The translations under genes and the position numbers were made by a program. Below are positions 51,800 to 60,631 of a stretch of 64,000 nt of DNA, piece by piece. The stretch lies in assembly GCA_035524955.1 (NCBI GenBank), contig DATLFG010000059.1:1-64000 (forward strand), written 5' to 3'. This DNA is from CAMLFJ01 sp035524955. Lineage in GTDB: Bacteria > Methylomirabilota > Methylomirabilia > Rokubacteriales > CSP1-6. The stretch's first letter is position 1. The number at the start of each line of letters is the position of its first letter. Under the pieces are notes generated by a model. The model was not told where the DNA came from. It did not search any database and worked only from the letters and a program-made list of their open reading frames with translations.

Positions 51800-51840
51800 A
51801 TAAAACCGGAGAGTATTATTTCTAGACTCACCGGTTTTAT
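51800..51840. promoter_or_regulatory. Long inverted repeat in the TetR/ferritin intergenic region
   Basis: ATAAAACCGG and CCGGTTTTAT are perfect arms with a 21-base AT-rich spacer; the arm centres are about three helical turns apart. It lies between the start codons of the two divergent genes and covers probable -10 sequences (TATTAT within the spacer). Binding by the neighbouring TetR protein is the likely use. Confidence 0.65.
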
Positions 51841-51875
51841 CACGGGGTCGCGCCGCGGTCAAGTAGACTGGGCCG

Positions 51876-52538
51876 GTGAACGCCAGGCGCACCGCGGCCC
51901 GGGCCCAGATCCTCCGCGCCGCCGCGGATCTCTTCCGGGAGCGCGGCTACCAGGCCTCCACGGTGGAGCACATCGCGGCGCGGCTCGGCATGTCGAAGGC
52001 CTCCCTGTACACCCACTTCCGGGCCAAGGAGGAGATGCTCGCCGCCATCTCGCGGGAGACCATCGAGGCCTTCACCCGCGACCTCAACCTGGTGCTGGGC
52101 TCCCGGCTGGACCCCGCGGACAAGCTGCGCCGCATCGTGCGGCAGCACGTGCGGTTCGTCATCGCCAACCGGTCCTTCCTGACCGTCTTCTTCGGCGAGG
52201 AAGCGAACCTGCCCGCGCGGTTCGCGCGCTCCCTGGCCGCCCAGAAGGACCGCTACGACAAGGGGGTCGAGCGCATTGTCCTGGAGGGGGTGCGCGCCGG
52301 GGTGTTCCGCGACGTGCCCGCGCGCCTGGTCGTCTTCGGCGTGCTCGGGATGGTCAACTGGGTCCACAAGTGGTACAACCCGGCCGGCCGGTGGGGTGCC
52401 GAGGAGATCTCGGCCGCCTTCCTGTCCCTCATCGAGGGCGGCCTCCTGCGCCGGCAGCGCCGCGGGCCCGCGCTGACCGGGCGGCTCCGCCGGCTCGAGC
52501 GCGAGCTGCACGACGTGGCCCGCCAGCTCGATGCCTGA
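51876..52538 (+). CDS. TetR/AcrR-family transcriptional regulator
   Basis: 220 residues. The HTH lies at about 5-50 (AQILRAAADLFRERGYQASTVEHIAARLGMSKASLYTHFRAKEEML). The C-terminal ligand domain resembles fatty-acid-responsive FadR/TetR types (FVIANRSFLTVFFGEEANL, MVNWVHKWYNPAGRW, where the WYNP is typical). It probably represses the ferritin-like gene and itself through the dyad at 51800. The GTG start at 51876 is supported by the position of the HTH. Confidence 0.9.
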   Translation: MNARRTAARAQILRAAADLFRERGYQASTVEHIAARLGMSKASLYTHFRAKEEMLAAISRETIEAFTRDLNLVLGSRLDPADKLRRIVRQHVRFVIANRSFLTVFFGEEANLPARFARSLAAQKDRYDKGVERIVLEGVRAGVFRDVPARLVVFGVLGMVNWVHKWYNPAGRWGAEEISAAFLSLIEGGLLRRQRRGPALTGRLRRLERELHDVARQLDA

Positions 52539-53055
52539 TCTCCTGGGCGTGCACATGTCCATCGCGGGCGGCCTCGCCCGCGCCATGGAGCGAGGCCTCG
52601 AGGGCTCGGTGGTGGGCGTGGTGCTGGAGAACACCGCGGGCGGCGGCTCCACCATCGGGCGATCCTTCGAGGAGCTGGCCGCCATCGTGGCCGCGGTGGG
52701 CGAGCCGGCCCGCGTGGGCATCTGCCTCGACACCTGCCATCTCTTCGCGGCGGGCTACGACATCCGCACCTCCGCCGGCTACCGGAGCGCGTTGGCGCGT
52801 TGCGGCCGCCTGCTCGGCGTGCGGCGCGTGCGCGCGTTCCACCTCAACGACGCGCGCCAGCCGCTCGGGTCCGGCCTCGACCGCCACGAGAAGATTGGCC
52901 GCGGCCACCTCGGCGTGGCGACGTTCCGCCGGCTGATGAACGACCGGCGCTTCCGGCGGGTACCCATGGCGCTCGAGACACCGAAGGATCCGGAGCCCCG
53001 CGCGGACCGCGAGGCCCTCGCCCTCCTCCGCCGCCTCCGGGCAGGGCGCCGATAA
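52531..53055 (+). pseudogene. nfo: Endonuclease IV with large internal deletion
   Basis: 174 residues, against about 280 in the family. The first 22 residues (LLGVHMSIAGGLARAMERG) match the N-terminus, but the frame then jumps to GVVLENTAGGGSTIG, the middle of the protein. Missing are about 100 residues with two zinc-ligand histidines (near 69 and 109 in the E. coli enzyme). Present are the Glu of LENTAG, DTCH, FHLND, DRHEKIG and ALETPK. The frame is intact, so a stable but probably inactive product is possible. It overlaps the TetR gene by eight bases. Confidence 0.7.
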
Positions 53056-53100
53056 GGGCCCAGCTGCGGGAGTGCGGCGCCCTGCCCCGAGGCTTCTTCG

Positions 53101-53748
53101 CTATCGCGAGTGGGTGACGCCCGTGCGCGGGCAGCCCCCGCGGATCGGGCATTCGGAGCAGCGCGGCGAGACGGGCAGGCAGATGTTCTGGCCGAACGAC
53201 ACGAGCAGGTCGTTGTAGCCGATCCAGTAGCGCCGGGGCAGGGTGCGACGGAGCGCCGTCTCGGTTTCTTCCGGGGTGCGCGTTTTGACGTACCCCCAGC
53301 GGTTGGAGATCCGGTGCACGTGCACGTCCACGCAGATGCCCGGCTTGTTGAATCCCTGGGTCACCACGAGGTTCGCGGTCTTGCGGCCCACGCCCTTGAG
53401 GGTGAGCAGCGCGTCGATGTCGTCGGGCACCGCGCCGCCGAAGCGCGCCAGCAGATCACGGCTGATCTCGCGGAGCACGCGCGCCTTCGTCCGGTAGAAC
53501 CCGACCGGATAGATCGCTTGCTCGATCGCGCGCGGGGTGAGGCGCCGGATCCCGTCGGGGGTGTCGGCCAGCGCGAAGAGCCGCGCCGCCGCAGGCCCGG
53601 TGGTCTCGTCCTTGGTGCGGAGGGAGAGCAGGCAGGCCACCAGCACGCGAAAGGGGTCGTGCCACTGGGCCGCCACGTCGGCCAGCGCGGTGGTCCGCCA
53701 TCGCGGCGCCTCGCGCCGCAGCCGCCGGATCGTGTGGCCGATGCTCAT
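53101..53748 (-). CDS. nth: Endonuclease III
   Basis: 215 residues from the ATG at 53748. The helix-hairpin-helix is LLTLKGVGRKTANLVVTQGF with the catalytic Lys, followed by the catalytic Asp in CVDVHVHRISNRWGYV. The C-terminal cluster C-x6-C-x2-C-x5-C (ICLPVSPRCSECPIRGGC) binds [4Fe-4S]. The enzyme removes oxidised pyrimidines and cuts abasic sites. Its neighbour is the damaged endonuclease IV gene; the two converge. Confidence 0.92.
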   Translation of the reverse strand: MSIGHTIRRLRREAPRWRTTALADVAAQWHDPFRVLVACLLSLRTKDETTGPAAARLFALADTPDGIRRLTPRAIEQAIYPVGFYRTKARVLREISRDLLARFGGAVPDDIDALLTLKGVGRKTANLVVTQGFNKPGICVDVHVHRISNRWGYVKTRTPEETETALRRTLPRRYWIGYNDLLVSFGQNICLPVSPRCSECPIRGGCPRTGVTHSR

Positions 53749-53973
53749 GAGCGGGCCGGGAGCTCGGCCGGGAGCCCACGGGCCTCGGGCGCGCCCTTCG
53801 GCGTCCAGGCCGTCGGGTGGAGGCGGCGCCGGGCGCCCGCGGCCCCCGCCGCGCTCCGGACCATCACGATCGCCGCGGCCGCGCGCATCGCGCCCGATGC
53901 TAGAGGCCCCGCCCGTGACTGTCAACCGCGGCCGTCTTGCGATGGCGCCACCTCGCCGGTATTGTAGGTCGCG

Positions 53974-54435
53974 ATGAGAATCCTGCCCGCCGCGGCGGTC
54001 CTGGTCTGGCTCGGCATCATGGCCTTCTTCGCCGGGGTCGTGGCGCCCGCCGCCTTCTCCACGCTCGACCGTGAGGCGGCGGGCCGCTTCGTGAGCGCGG
54101 TCTTCCCGCGCTACTACGCGGTGGGCGCGGCGCTGGGCGCGCTGGCGCTGGCCGGCCTCGGCGTCCGGTTCGCGCTCGGCCCCCGCCGGCCCTGGGACGG
54201 GCTGCCGCTCCTACTCGTCGCGGTGATGCTGGCGACCACGCTCTACGCCTGGCTCGTCGTGCTGCCGGCCGCGCACGCGGCACGCGAGGCGCTGCGGCAG
54301 AGCGGGACGGTCGCGGGCGCGGTCTCCACGGAGTCGCTGGCCTTCGCGCGCCTGCACCGGCTCTCGGGCCTGCTGAACGGCGGCGCGATGATCGCGGGCG
54401 TCCTCACGCTGGCCGCGCTGGGGCTCCGGCGCTGA
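53974..54435 (+). CDS. DUF4149 membrane protein
   Basis: 153 residues with four membrane spans. The pattern LVWLGIMAFFAGVVAPAAFSTLDREAAGRFVSAVFPRYYAVG is the DUF4149 signature, and the end LHRLSGLLNGGAMIAGVLTLAALGLRR is its second block. Function unknown. Its stop overlaps the probable CTG start of the next gene. Confidence 0.85.
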   Translation: MRILPAAAVLVWLGIMAFFAGVVAPAAFSTLDREAAGRFVSAVFPRYYAVGAALGALALAGLGVRFALGPRRPWDGLPLLLVAVMLATTLYAWLVVLPAAHAAREALRQSGTVAGAVSTESLAFARLHRLSGLLNGGAMIAGVLTLAALGLRR

Positions 54436-54809
54436 GCCGGGACTTCGAGCCGCTCGGCTTCGATCACGTGGTGCTCCACGTCCGGGACCAGGCCGCGTCG
54501 GAGCGCTTCTATGTTGACGTGCTCGGCTGCACGCTCGACCACGTGAACCGCACGATCTCCCTGGTACAGCTCCGCTTCGGCGAGCACCTGATCGACCTGC
54601 TGCCCGGCGAGCGGGCGGAGGGCGGCGGCCTGGACCACTTCTGCCTCTCGATCCGATGCGGTGACCTCGGCCGCGTTCGAGACGAGCTTCGGGCGCGAGG
54701 AGTGACGGTGGACGGCGACGTGGTGCAGCGGCGCGGGGCGTTCGGCTCCGGGCCCTCGCTCTACATCCGGGACCCGGACGGTTACCGGATCGAGCTCAAG
54801 CCCCGCTGA
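54432..54809 (+). CDS. VOC-family (glyoxalase-like) protein, probable CTG start
   Basis: 125 residues. FEPLGFDHVVLHVRDQAASERFYVDVLG is the first betaalphabetabetabeta module; GLDHFCLSIR and LYIRDPDGYRIELK are the second, with the metal residues His, His and Glu. The first upstream ATG, GTG or TTG is the GTG at 54468, which would delete DH, including the first metal His. The CTG at 54432, overlapping the previous stop (CTGA), restores it. Related proteins act on vicinal oxygen substrates; the substrate here is unknown. Confidence 0.7.
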   Translation: MSRDFEPLGFDHVVLHVRDQAASERFYVDVLGCTLDHVNRTISLVQLRFGEHLIDLLPGERAEGGGLDHFCLSIRCGDLGRVRDELRARGVTVDGDVVQRRGAFGSGPSLYIRDPDGYRIELKPR

Positions 54810-55374
54810 CCGCTCCTCCGACCGATCCCCCGATGGCCAGGGTCAGCAGGGTGCGGACGATCTGCTCGGCGGTGACCGCCCCGCCGTCGGTGGCGGCCTG
54901 GAGCAGGCAGCCCTCGGCGGCGCCCACGATCACCGCGGCCACCGCGCCCGCGTCCATGCCGGGGCGGAAGGCGCCGGCGTGGACGCCTTCAACCAGGATG
55001 TCCTCCAGGGAGAGGCGGATCTGCTCGCGCTGCCAGGCGAGGGTCAGCCGGAACTGCTTGTCGTGGCGCGCCCGCATCCAGCCGTGGAGGAAGAGCCCCG
55101 AGAAATCGGGATCGCTCTCCCCGTAGGCCCCGAAGAGGATCTCCATGGCGCCTTCCAGCTTCACGCGGGGCGCGCCCGGACCTCTCGCCACGCGGGCCAG
55201 CTCCGCCACGATGGGCAGGCCGCGCTGCTCGACCTGACTCGCCGCCGGGACGGCGGTTGTCGGGGCCATGGGCGGGGCGGGGGAAGCCGGGACGGGCGCC
55301 GGAACCGCGCGGCCCCGACGGGAGCGGATCCGGCGACGGGGACGGGCGGGGCGGCGGGATTTCCGCTTCTTCAC
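54796..55374 (-). CDS. TetR-family C-terminal domain protein without HTH
   Basis: 192 residues. From about residue 55 it reads like a TetR ligand-binding domain (AMEILFGAYGESDPDFSGLFLHGWMRARHD, EGVHAGAFRPGMDAGAVAAVIVGAAEGCLLQA). The expected N-terminal helix-turn-helix is missing. Instead there is an Arg/Lys/Pro-rich stretch (KKRKSRRPARPRRRIRSRRG), which may bind nucleic acid or be disordered. It lies just before the envelope-protein and MacB-type genes in the same direction, and overlaps the VOC gene's end. Confidence 0.7.
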   Translation of the reverse strand: MKKRKSRRPARPRRRIRSRRGRAVPAPVPASPAPPMAPTTAVPAASQVEQRGLPIVAELARVARGPGAPRVKLEGAMEILFGAYGESDPDFSGLFLHGWMRARHDKQFRLTLAWQREQIRLSLEDILVEGVHAGAFRPGMDAGAVAAVIVGAAEGCLLQAATDGGAVTAEQIVRTLLTLAIGGSVGGAVSGA

Positions 55375-55385
55375 ATCGGGGCAGG

Positions 55386-55760
55386 TCAGTTCCCGGAGGA
55401 CACGAACTGGAAGGACTCGATCTCCACGCGGAAGCGGCGCTCGGAGCCCGGGGACGACATGCGGACCTCGAAGGTCGAGGAGCCTCGCGACGGCACGACG
55501 CCGAAGACGTAGGCGCGGCCACGGCTTACCACGCGGCCGTTCTCATCGATCCCCTCCACGCTCACGACGACGCGCTCGCAGGAGGCGTCGGTGCCGTTCC
55601 GCACCTCGCCGTAGACCAGGACGCGCCCGCTGCCCACCCGCTCGGTGGTGAAGCTCACTGTCAGGCGCGAGGAGGATTGCGGCGTGAAGGTCTGGGCCCG
55701 GGCGGCCGGGGCGAGGGCGAGGAGGACCCCCACCCCCGCGAGCAGGGCGCGGTAGCTCAT
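55386..55760 (-). CDS. Secreted FxLYD-like domain protein
   Basis: 124 residues with a signal peptide (ALLAGVGVLLALAPAARAQ). The mature part is a beta-sandwich (LTVSFTTERVGSGRVLVYGEVRNGTDASCERVVVSVEG, GSSTFEVRMSS) similar to FxLYD domains of envelope proteins. It overlaps the end of the MacB-type permease gene (ATGA), so it belongs to that operon. Confidence 0.7.
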   Translation of the reverse strand: MSYRALLAGVGVLLALAPAARAQTFTPQSSSRLTVSFTTERVGSGRVLVYGEVRNGTDASCERVVVSVEGIDENGRVVSRGRAYVFGVVPSRGSSTFEVRMSSPGSERRFRVEIESFQFVSSGN

Positions 55761-56989
55761 TCGTACCTCAGCGCGTCGATGGGATTGAGGCCGGCCGCCT
55801 TGCGCGCCGGATAGAACCCGAAGAAGATGCCCACCGCGGCCGAGAAGCCGAAAGCGAGGAGGATCGAGTCGAACTGCAGCAGCGTGCGCCACTCCGCGAA
55901 GTAGGCGATCGCGTGGGAGCCGAGCAGGCCCGCCCCGATGCCGATGACCCCGCCGATCAGCGACAGGGTCACCGCCTCGACCAGGAACTGCGCGAGGATG
56001 TCCTTCCCGCGCGCGCCCACCGCCATGCGCAGGCCGATCTCACGCGTCCGCTCCGTCACCGAGACCAGCATGATGTTCATGATCCCGATGCCGCCCACCA
56101 GCAGCGAGACCGATGCGATGGCGGCCAGCAGGACGGTGAGCACGCGGGAGGAGGCCTCCTGCGATTCGAGGACCTCGGCCAGGTTGCGGAGGTTGAAGTC
56201 GTCCTCCTCGTGGGGCTGGAGCCGGTGGCGCTGTCGCAGCAGCTCCCGCACCTCCTGCTCCGCCGCCTTCATGAGGCGGGCGTCCCGGACCTTGATGCTG
56301 ACGTGACCGACGGCGCGGCCCTTGGCCTGGTGGCCACCGACGACCTTGGTCTTGGCGGTGGAGAGCGGGATCAGGATCTGATCATCCTGATCCTGTCCCC
56401 AGGTCGTCTGCCCCTTGCGATCCATGACCCCGATGATGGTGAAGGGCACCTTCTTGATCCGGATCACCTGACCGAGCGGGTCGTCGTCGCCGAACAGATT
56501 GCGCGCCACCGTCTGCCCGACCATCGCGACCTTGGATGCCCCCTCCACCTCCTCCCGCGTGAGCGAGCGCCCGGTGGTCACGGCCCAATCGCGGGCCGGC
56601 AGGTACTCGGGCGTCACCCCCAGGATGGTGGTGGACCAGTTGACGTTGGAGTAGACGACCTGGGCGCCGCCGCGGACGGCAGGTGCGACCACCTCGACGA
56701 GCGGGATGTCGCGCTCGATGGCCAGCACGTCGTCCTCGGACAGGGACGCCCGGGCGCCGGCCCCGAGCCGCACCCCGCCCTGGTTGACGGTGCCGGGCCA
56801 GATGATGATGAGGTTGGAGCCCAGGCTCTGGATCTGCTCGGCCACCCGGGCCTGAGCCCCGGCGCCCACCGCCACCATGGTGATGACCGCGCCCACCCCG
56901 ATGACGATGCCCAGCATGGTGAGCGCGCTCCGGAGCTTGTTGACGCGGAGGGCCCGCACCGCGATGCGCGCGCTGGCGAGGATATTCAT
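55757..56989 (-). CDS. MacB-type ABC permease
   Basis: 410 residues. It has the MacB membrane layout: an N-terminal span (ALTMLGIVIGVGAVITMVAV), a large periplasmic domain (MacB-PCD, about 50-240), and three C-terminal spans with LLVGGIGIMNIMLVSVTERTREIGLRMAVGARG and PARKAAGLNPIDALRYE at the end. MacB permeases use mechanotransmission to drive export through MacA/TolC. Its ATG overlaps the ATPase stop. Confidence 0.92.
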   Translation of the reverse strand: MNILASARIAVRALRVNKLRSALTMLGIVIGVGAVITMVAVGAGAQARVAEQIQSLGSNLIIIWPGTVNQGGVRLGAGARASLSEDDVLAIERDIPLVEVVAPAVRGGAQVVYSNVNWSTTILGVTPEYLPARDWAVTTGRSLTREEVEGASKVAMVGQTVARNLFGDDDPLGQVIRIKKVPFTIIGVMDRKGQTTWGQDQDDQILIPLSTAKTKVVGGHQAKGRAVGHVSIKVRDARLMKAAEQEVRELLRQRHRLQPHEEDDFNLRNLAEVLESQEASSRVLTVLLAAIASVSLLVGGIGIMNIMLVSVTERTREIGLRMAVGARGKDILAQFLVEAVTLSLIGGVIGIGAGLLGSHAIAYFAEWRTLLQFDSILLAFGFSAAVGIFFGFYPARKAAGLNPIDALRYE

Positions 56990-57765
56990 GACGTCGAGAC
57001 CTCCGCCTCCACGTCCTCTTCCTCCTGCTCCTCTCCGCGGGGCAGGCTGGCGAGCTGCTCGCGCGCGACCAGCCGGTCGCGGACCTGCTCGTCCCGGATC
57101 AGCCGACCGTCGCGGAAGCCCAGCACCCGGCCCGCGTAGCGGGCAATATCGGCCTCGTGGGTCACCACCACCACCGTGATGCCCTCCCGGTTGAGATCCT
57201 GGAAGACCGCCATGATCTCCACGCTGGTATGCGAGTCGAGCGCGCCGGTGGGCTCGTCGGCCAGGACCAGGACCGGATCGTTGATCAGGGCGCGCGCGAT
57301 GGCCACCCGCTGCTGCTGGCCACCCGAGAGCTGGGCCGGGTGATGGTGCTCCCGATCCGAGAGGCCGACCGCGGCCAGCTTGGCGCGGGCCCGCGCCTGC
57401 CGGTCGCGCGGCTGGGTCGCGCAGTAGAGCAGCGGCAGCTCCACGTTCTCGAGCGCGGAGGTGCGCGGCAGCAGGTTGAAGGTCTGGAACACGAAGCCGA
57501 TCTTCTCGTTGCGCACCCGCGCGAGCCGGTCGCGGCCCAGGCGGGAGACGTCGAGGCCCTCGAGGCGGTACTGGCCGGAGGTCGGGGTGTCCAGACAGCC
57601 GAGCAGGTTCATGAAGGTCGACTTGCCCGATCCGGACGGCCCCATCACCGCCACGAACTCGCCCGGCTGGATGGAGACCGAGACCTTCCGCAGCGCGTGG
57701 ATTCGCCGCGCGCCGAGGTGGTAGTCCTTGACGAGGTCTTCGGTCGCGATGAGCGCCTCGGGCAT
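56986..57765 (-). CDS. MacB/LolD-type ABC ATPase
   Basis: 259 residues. Walker A is GPSGSGKST, the Q-loop is FVFQTFNLLPRTSA, the signature is LSGGQQQRVAIARAL, Walker B is LVLADEPTGALDS and the H-loop is VVTHEAD. The sequence is of the LolD/MacB type in which ATPase and permease are separate genes. It powers the MacB-type permease. The C-terminal acidic tail (EEQEEEDVEAEVS) is an unusual extension. Confidence 0.93.
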   Translation of the reverse strand: MPEALIATEDLVKDYHLGARRIHALRKVSVSIQPGEFVAVMGPSGSGKSTFMNLLGCLDTPTSGQYRLEGLDVSRLGRDRLARVRNEKIGFVFQTFNLLPRTSALENVELPLLYCATQPRDRQARARAKLAAVGLSDREHHHPAQLSGGQQQRVAIARALINDPVLVLADEPTGALDSHTSVEIMAVFQDLNREGITVVVVTHEADIARYAGRVLGFRDGRLIRDEQVRDRLVAREQLASLPRGEEQEEEDVEAEVSTS

Positions 57766-57766
57766 C

Positions 57767-59149
57767 TCAGAGCCTCAGGCGCGGGGGAGCGCCCGGCTGC
57801 GGCCGGTCGCCCGGGAGGGCGACGCCGACGATCACCTGCTGGCCTTCCCTGATGTCCCCCTTGGCGATCTCGGTGTAGGTGCCGTCGCCGATGCCGAGCT
57901 GCAGCGTGATCGCGGCCGGCTGGCCGTCGGGTCCGAGCACCCACACGCGTCCGGCGGGCGCCGCGCCCCCGCGACCGCCACTCTGCCCCGGACGGGCCGG
58001 CCGCACGCGCTCGGGCGCGTCCATCCCGGGCGGCCGGAAGCGGAGCGCCGCGTTCGGGATCTGGAGCACGGCCTCCTTCTGCTCGATGATGATCCGCACG
58101 TTGGCGGTCATGCCGGGCAGGAGGCGCAGTTGGGGATTCTTGGCGCTCACCACCACGTCGTAGGTGACGACGTTCTGGATCACGAGCGGGGCCTTCCGGA
58201 TCTGGACCACCTCGCCGGTGAAGGTCTGGCCCGGGAAGGCGTCCACCGTGAAGGTGGCGATCTGGCCGACCTTGGTGCGGCCCACGTCGGCCTCGTCCAC
58301 ATTGGTGTCCACCTGCATGGCGCGCAGATCCTGGGCGATCGTGAACAGGGTCGGAGCCTGGAGGCTGGCCGCCACGGTCTGGCCCACATCCACGCTGCGC
58401 CCCACCACGGTGCCGTCCACCGGGGCGCGAATGAAGGTCCGCTCCAGGTCCACCTGCGCCTGGCGCAGGGCCGCCTCGTTCTGCACGACCTGGGCCGCCG
58501 CGTTCTTCAGCATCGCCTCCGAGACCCGGAGCTGGGCCTCCGCCGCCCGCACCGCGGAGACCTGGGCGTTCTCCTGGGCCTTCGAGGCCTCCACCTGGGC
58601 CACCGCGGAGTCGTAGGCGGCCTGGGCGGTGTCCTCGTCGGCCTGCGCGATGAGGCCGCGCTCGCGCAGGTCGCGGTTGCGTCCGAGCGTGCGCCGGGAG
58701 TCCACCACCGCGACCTGGGACTTGGCGGTCTGGGCCCGGGCCGCTGCGAACGCGGCGCGGGCATTCTCCAGGTCCGCGCGCGTCTTCTCCACCACCGCCT
58801 GCTGATTCAGCACCGAGGCCTTGGCCGCGTCCACCTGAGCCTTCGACTGGCTCACCTTGGCCTCGTAGGTCTCGGGATCGATGCGGGCGATGACCTGGCC
58901 CTTCTTGACCTGCGAGTTGAAGTCCGCGAAGAGCTCCTTGACCTGGCCGGAGATCTGGGAACCGACCAGCACCGTGATGACCGCGTTCAGCGTGCCGGTG
59001 GCCGAGACCGCCGAGGTCAGCGGACCGCGGGACACCACCGCGGTGCGGAAGGCGGGCCGCGCTCCGATGCCCTGGGTGTAGAGGTAGCCCCCGCTGATCG
59101 CTCCCGCGGTGACCACGATCCCGACGATCCAGAGCAGGCGGCGCTTCAT
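57767..59149 (-). CDS. MacA-type periplasmic adaptor protein
   Basis: 460 residues. One N-terminal anchor span (LLWIVGIVVTAGAISGGYLY) is followed by a biotinyl-lipoyl domain (VSATGTLNAVITVLVGSQISG), a long helical hairpin (about 100-230) and beta-barrel domains (GTVVGRSVDVGQTVAAS, LPGMTANVRIIIEQKE). It links the MacB permease to the TolC-type outer-membrane channel. It starts one base after the gene that follows in the operon. Confidence 0.93.
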   Translation of the reverse strand: MKRRLLWIVGIVVTAGAISGGYLYTQGIGARPAFRTAVVSRGPLTSAVSATGTLNAVITVLVGSQISGQVKELFADFNSQVKKGQVIARIDPETYEAKVSQSKAQVDAAKASVLNQQAVVEKTRADLENARAAFAAARAQTAKSQVAVVDSRRTLGRNRDLRERGLIAQADEDTAQAAYDSAVAQVEASKAQENAQVSAVRAAEAQLRVSEAMLKNAAAQVVQNEAALRQAQVDLERTFIRAPVDGTVVGRSVDVGQTVAASLQAPTLFTIAQDLRAMQVDTNVDEADVGRTKVGQIATFTVDAFPGQTFTGEVVQIRKAPLVIQNVVTYDVVVSAKNPQLRLLPGMTANVRIIIEQKEAVLQIPNAALRFRPPGMDAPERVRPARPGQSGGRGGAAPAGRVWVLGPDGQPAAITLQLGIGDGTYTEIAKGDIREGQQVIVGVALPGDRPQPGAPPRLRL

Positions 59150-59182
59150 GATGATCGGACGCGCGCGGCGCGCGCGGTATTC

Positions 59183-60631
59183 CTAGCGGCGCCCCAAGGC
59201 GCGCTCCAGGTTGGCGATGGCGATGCGGAAATCCGAGAGGGCCTGGGCCTCGGTGGACTGGGCCTGGGTGAGGGCGAGCTGCGCGTCGGTGAGCTCGATG
59301 ATGTTGGCGACGCCCGCGTCGAACCGTCCCCGGGCGAGCTGGTAGTTCTCCTCGGCCGACTCCACCGCCTTTCCGGCCGCGCCGATCCGCTCCTCGGCCT
59401 CGCCCAGGTTGAGGTACGACTGCTCGACGCTCTGCCAGACCTGCAGCTCGGCGTCCCGCACCCGCGCCTGGGCCGCCTCGAGATTGGCCTTGGCTTCCTT
59501 GTAGCGGGCGACCTTCGCGCCGCCGTCGAAGATGGACCAGTTCAGCGACAGGCCGACCGTCCACTCGTTGCCGGAGTCCACGAACCCGTTGCTGGTCCGG
59601 GAGCCGAAGGCGGGAGCGCCGGTCACCCCGGTCACCCCGTAGGTGCCGCTCCCGAACAGGTTCGGGAAGAAGTCCCGGAACGTCTGGCGGACGGCCGCGT
59701 CGGCCGCGTCGGCCTGCGCCCTGACCTGGCGGTACTCCGGGCGGTTCCTGATCGCCTCGCCCACCAGATCCTCCCGGTTCATCGGGAACTGCTGGTAGGC
59801 GAGGAGATCTCGGACCTCGGTGGGGGCGTTGACCGCGATGCCCATCGCGGTGTTGAGCGCGACCCGCGCCAGGCTCACCGCGTTCTGGGCGCGGATCACA
59901 TTGACCCGCCCGTTGGCCACGTCCACCTCGGCGCGGGTCACGAAGGACTTGGGCTGGGTGCCCACCTGGAAGAAGCCCTGGGCGCTGCGGAGGTTGACCT
60001 CCGCCCGCTCGAGCGCGGTCACGTTCACCTCCACCAGCCGCTTCGAGAGGAGGAGGGTGTAGTACTGGGTCTTCACGAGCTGGGAGATGTCGAGCTTCTG
60101 CGCCTCGAGCACCTCCTTGAGGGCCTCCGCGCTGGACTTGGCCACGTCCTTGGCCGCCCATGTCCGGCCGAAGTCGAAGAGGAGCTGCGAGGCGGTGATG
60201 CTCGCGGACCCGAAGTCGCCCTGGTTGGCGGCCCCGCTCATCGAGCTGACCGAGCGGGCCCGGCCGTAGCTGCCGGAGCCGGTGAGCTGGGGCAGCAGGG
60301 GCGCGAGAGCTTGGCTGACCCGCTGCTGGGCCGCCACGTAGTCGCCGATGCGGGCCACGATCTTCGGCGCGTTCTCGATCCCGATGTTGACCGCCTCCTC
60401 CAGCGTCAGCTCGCGTCCGATCAGCTCCTGGGGGGTCGCGAACGGGCGGATGCCCGGCGGGGCCGGGAGCGGCTCGCGTGTCGGCATCGGCGCCGCCGTC
60501 GGAATCGGCAGGGGCGGTAGCGGCGTGACCGGGGGCGCGGGAGCGGGCGTCTGCGCCGCGACCGGGCCGGTTAGCGTCGTGGCAAGCGTGAGCACCAGGA
60601 GCAGAGAACGGGGGAAGCGCGGGCGGATCAT
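59183..60631 (-). CDS. TolC-type outer-membrane efflux protein
   Basis: 482 residues. It has a signal peptide (LLLVLTLATTLTGPVAAQ), a Pro-rich spacer, then two structural repeats of coiled-coil and beta-strand character: LTLEEAVNIGIENAPKIVARIGDYVAAQQRVSQALAPLLPQLTGSGSY and LSLNWSIFDGGAKVARYKEAKANLEAAQ. It forms the outer-membrane tunnel for the MacAB system next to it. ATG 60631 overlaps the stop of a degraded RND pump gene. Confidence 0.92.
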   Translation of the reverse strand: MIRPRFPRSLLLVLTLATTLTGPVAAQTPAPAPPVTPLPPLPIPTAAPMPTREPLPAPPGIRPFATPQELIGRELTLEEAVNIGIENAPKIVARIGDYVAAQQRVSQALAPLLPQLTGSGSYGRARSVSSMSGAANQGDFGSASITASQLLFDFGRTWAAKDVAKSSAEALKEVLEAQKLDISQLVKTQYYTLLLSKRLVEVNVTALERAEVNLRSAQGFFQVGTQPKSFVTRAEVDVANGRVNVIRAQNAVSLARVALNTAMGIAVNAPTEVRDLLAYQQFPMNREDLVGEAIRNRPEYRQVRAQADAADAAVRQTFRDFFPNLFGSGTYGVTGVTGAPAFGSRTSNGFVDSGNEWTVGLSLNWSIFDGGAKVARYKEAKANLEAAQARVRDAELQVWQSVEQSYLNLGEAEERIGAAGKAVESAEENYQLARGRFDAGVANIIELTDAQLALTQAQSTEAQALSDFRIAIANLERALGRR

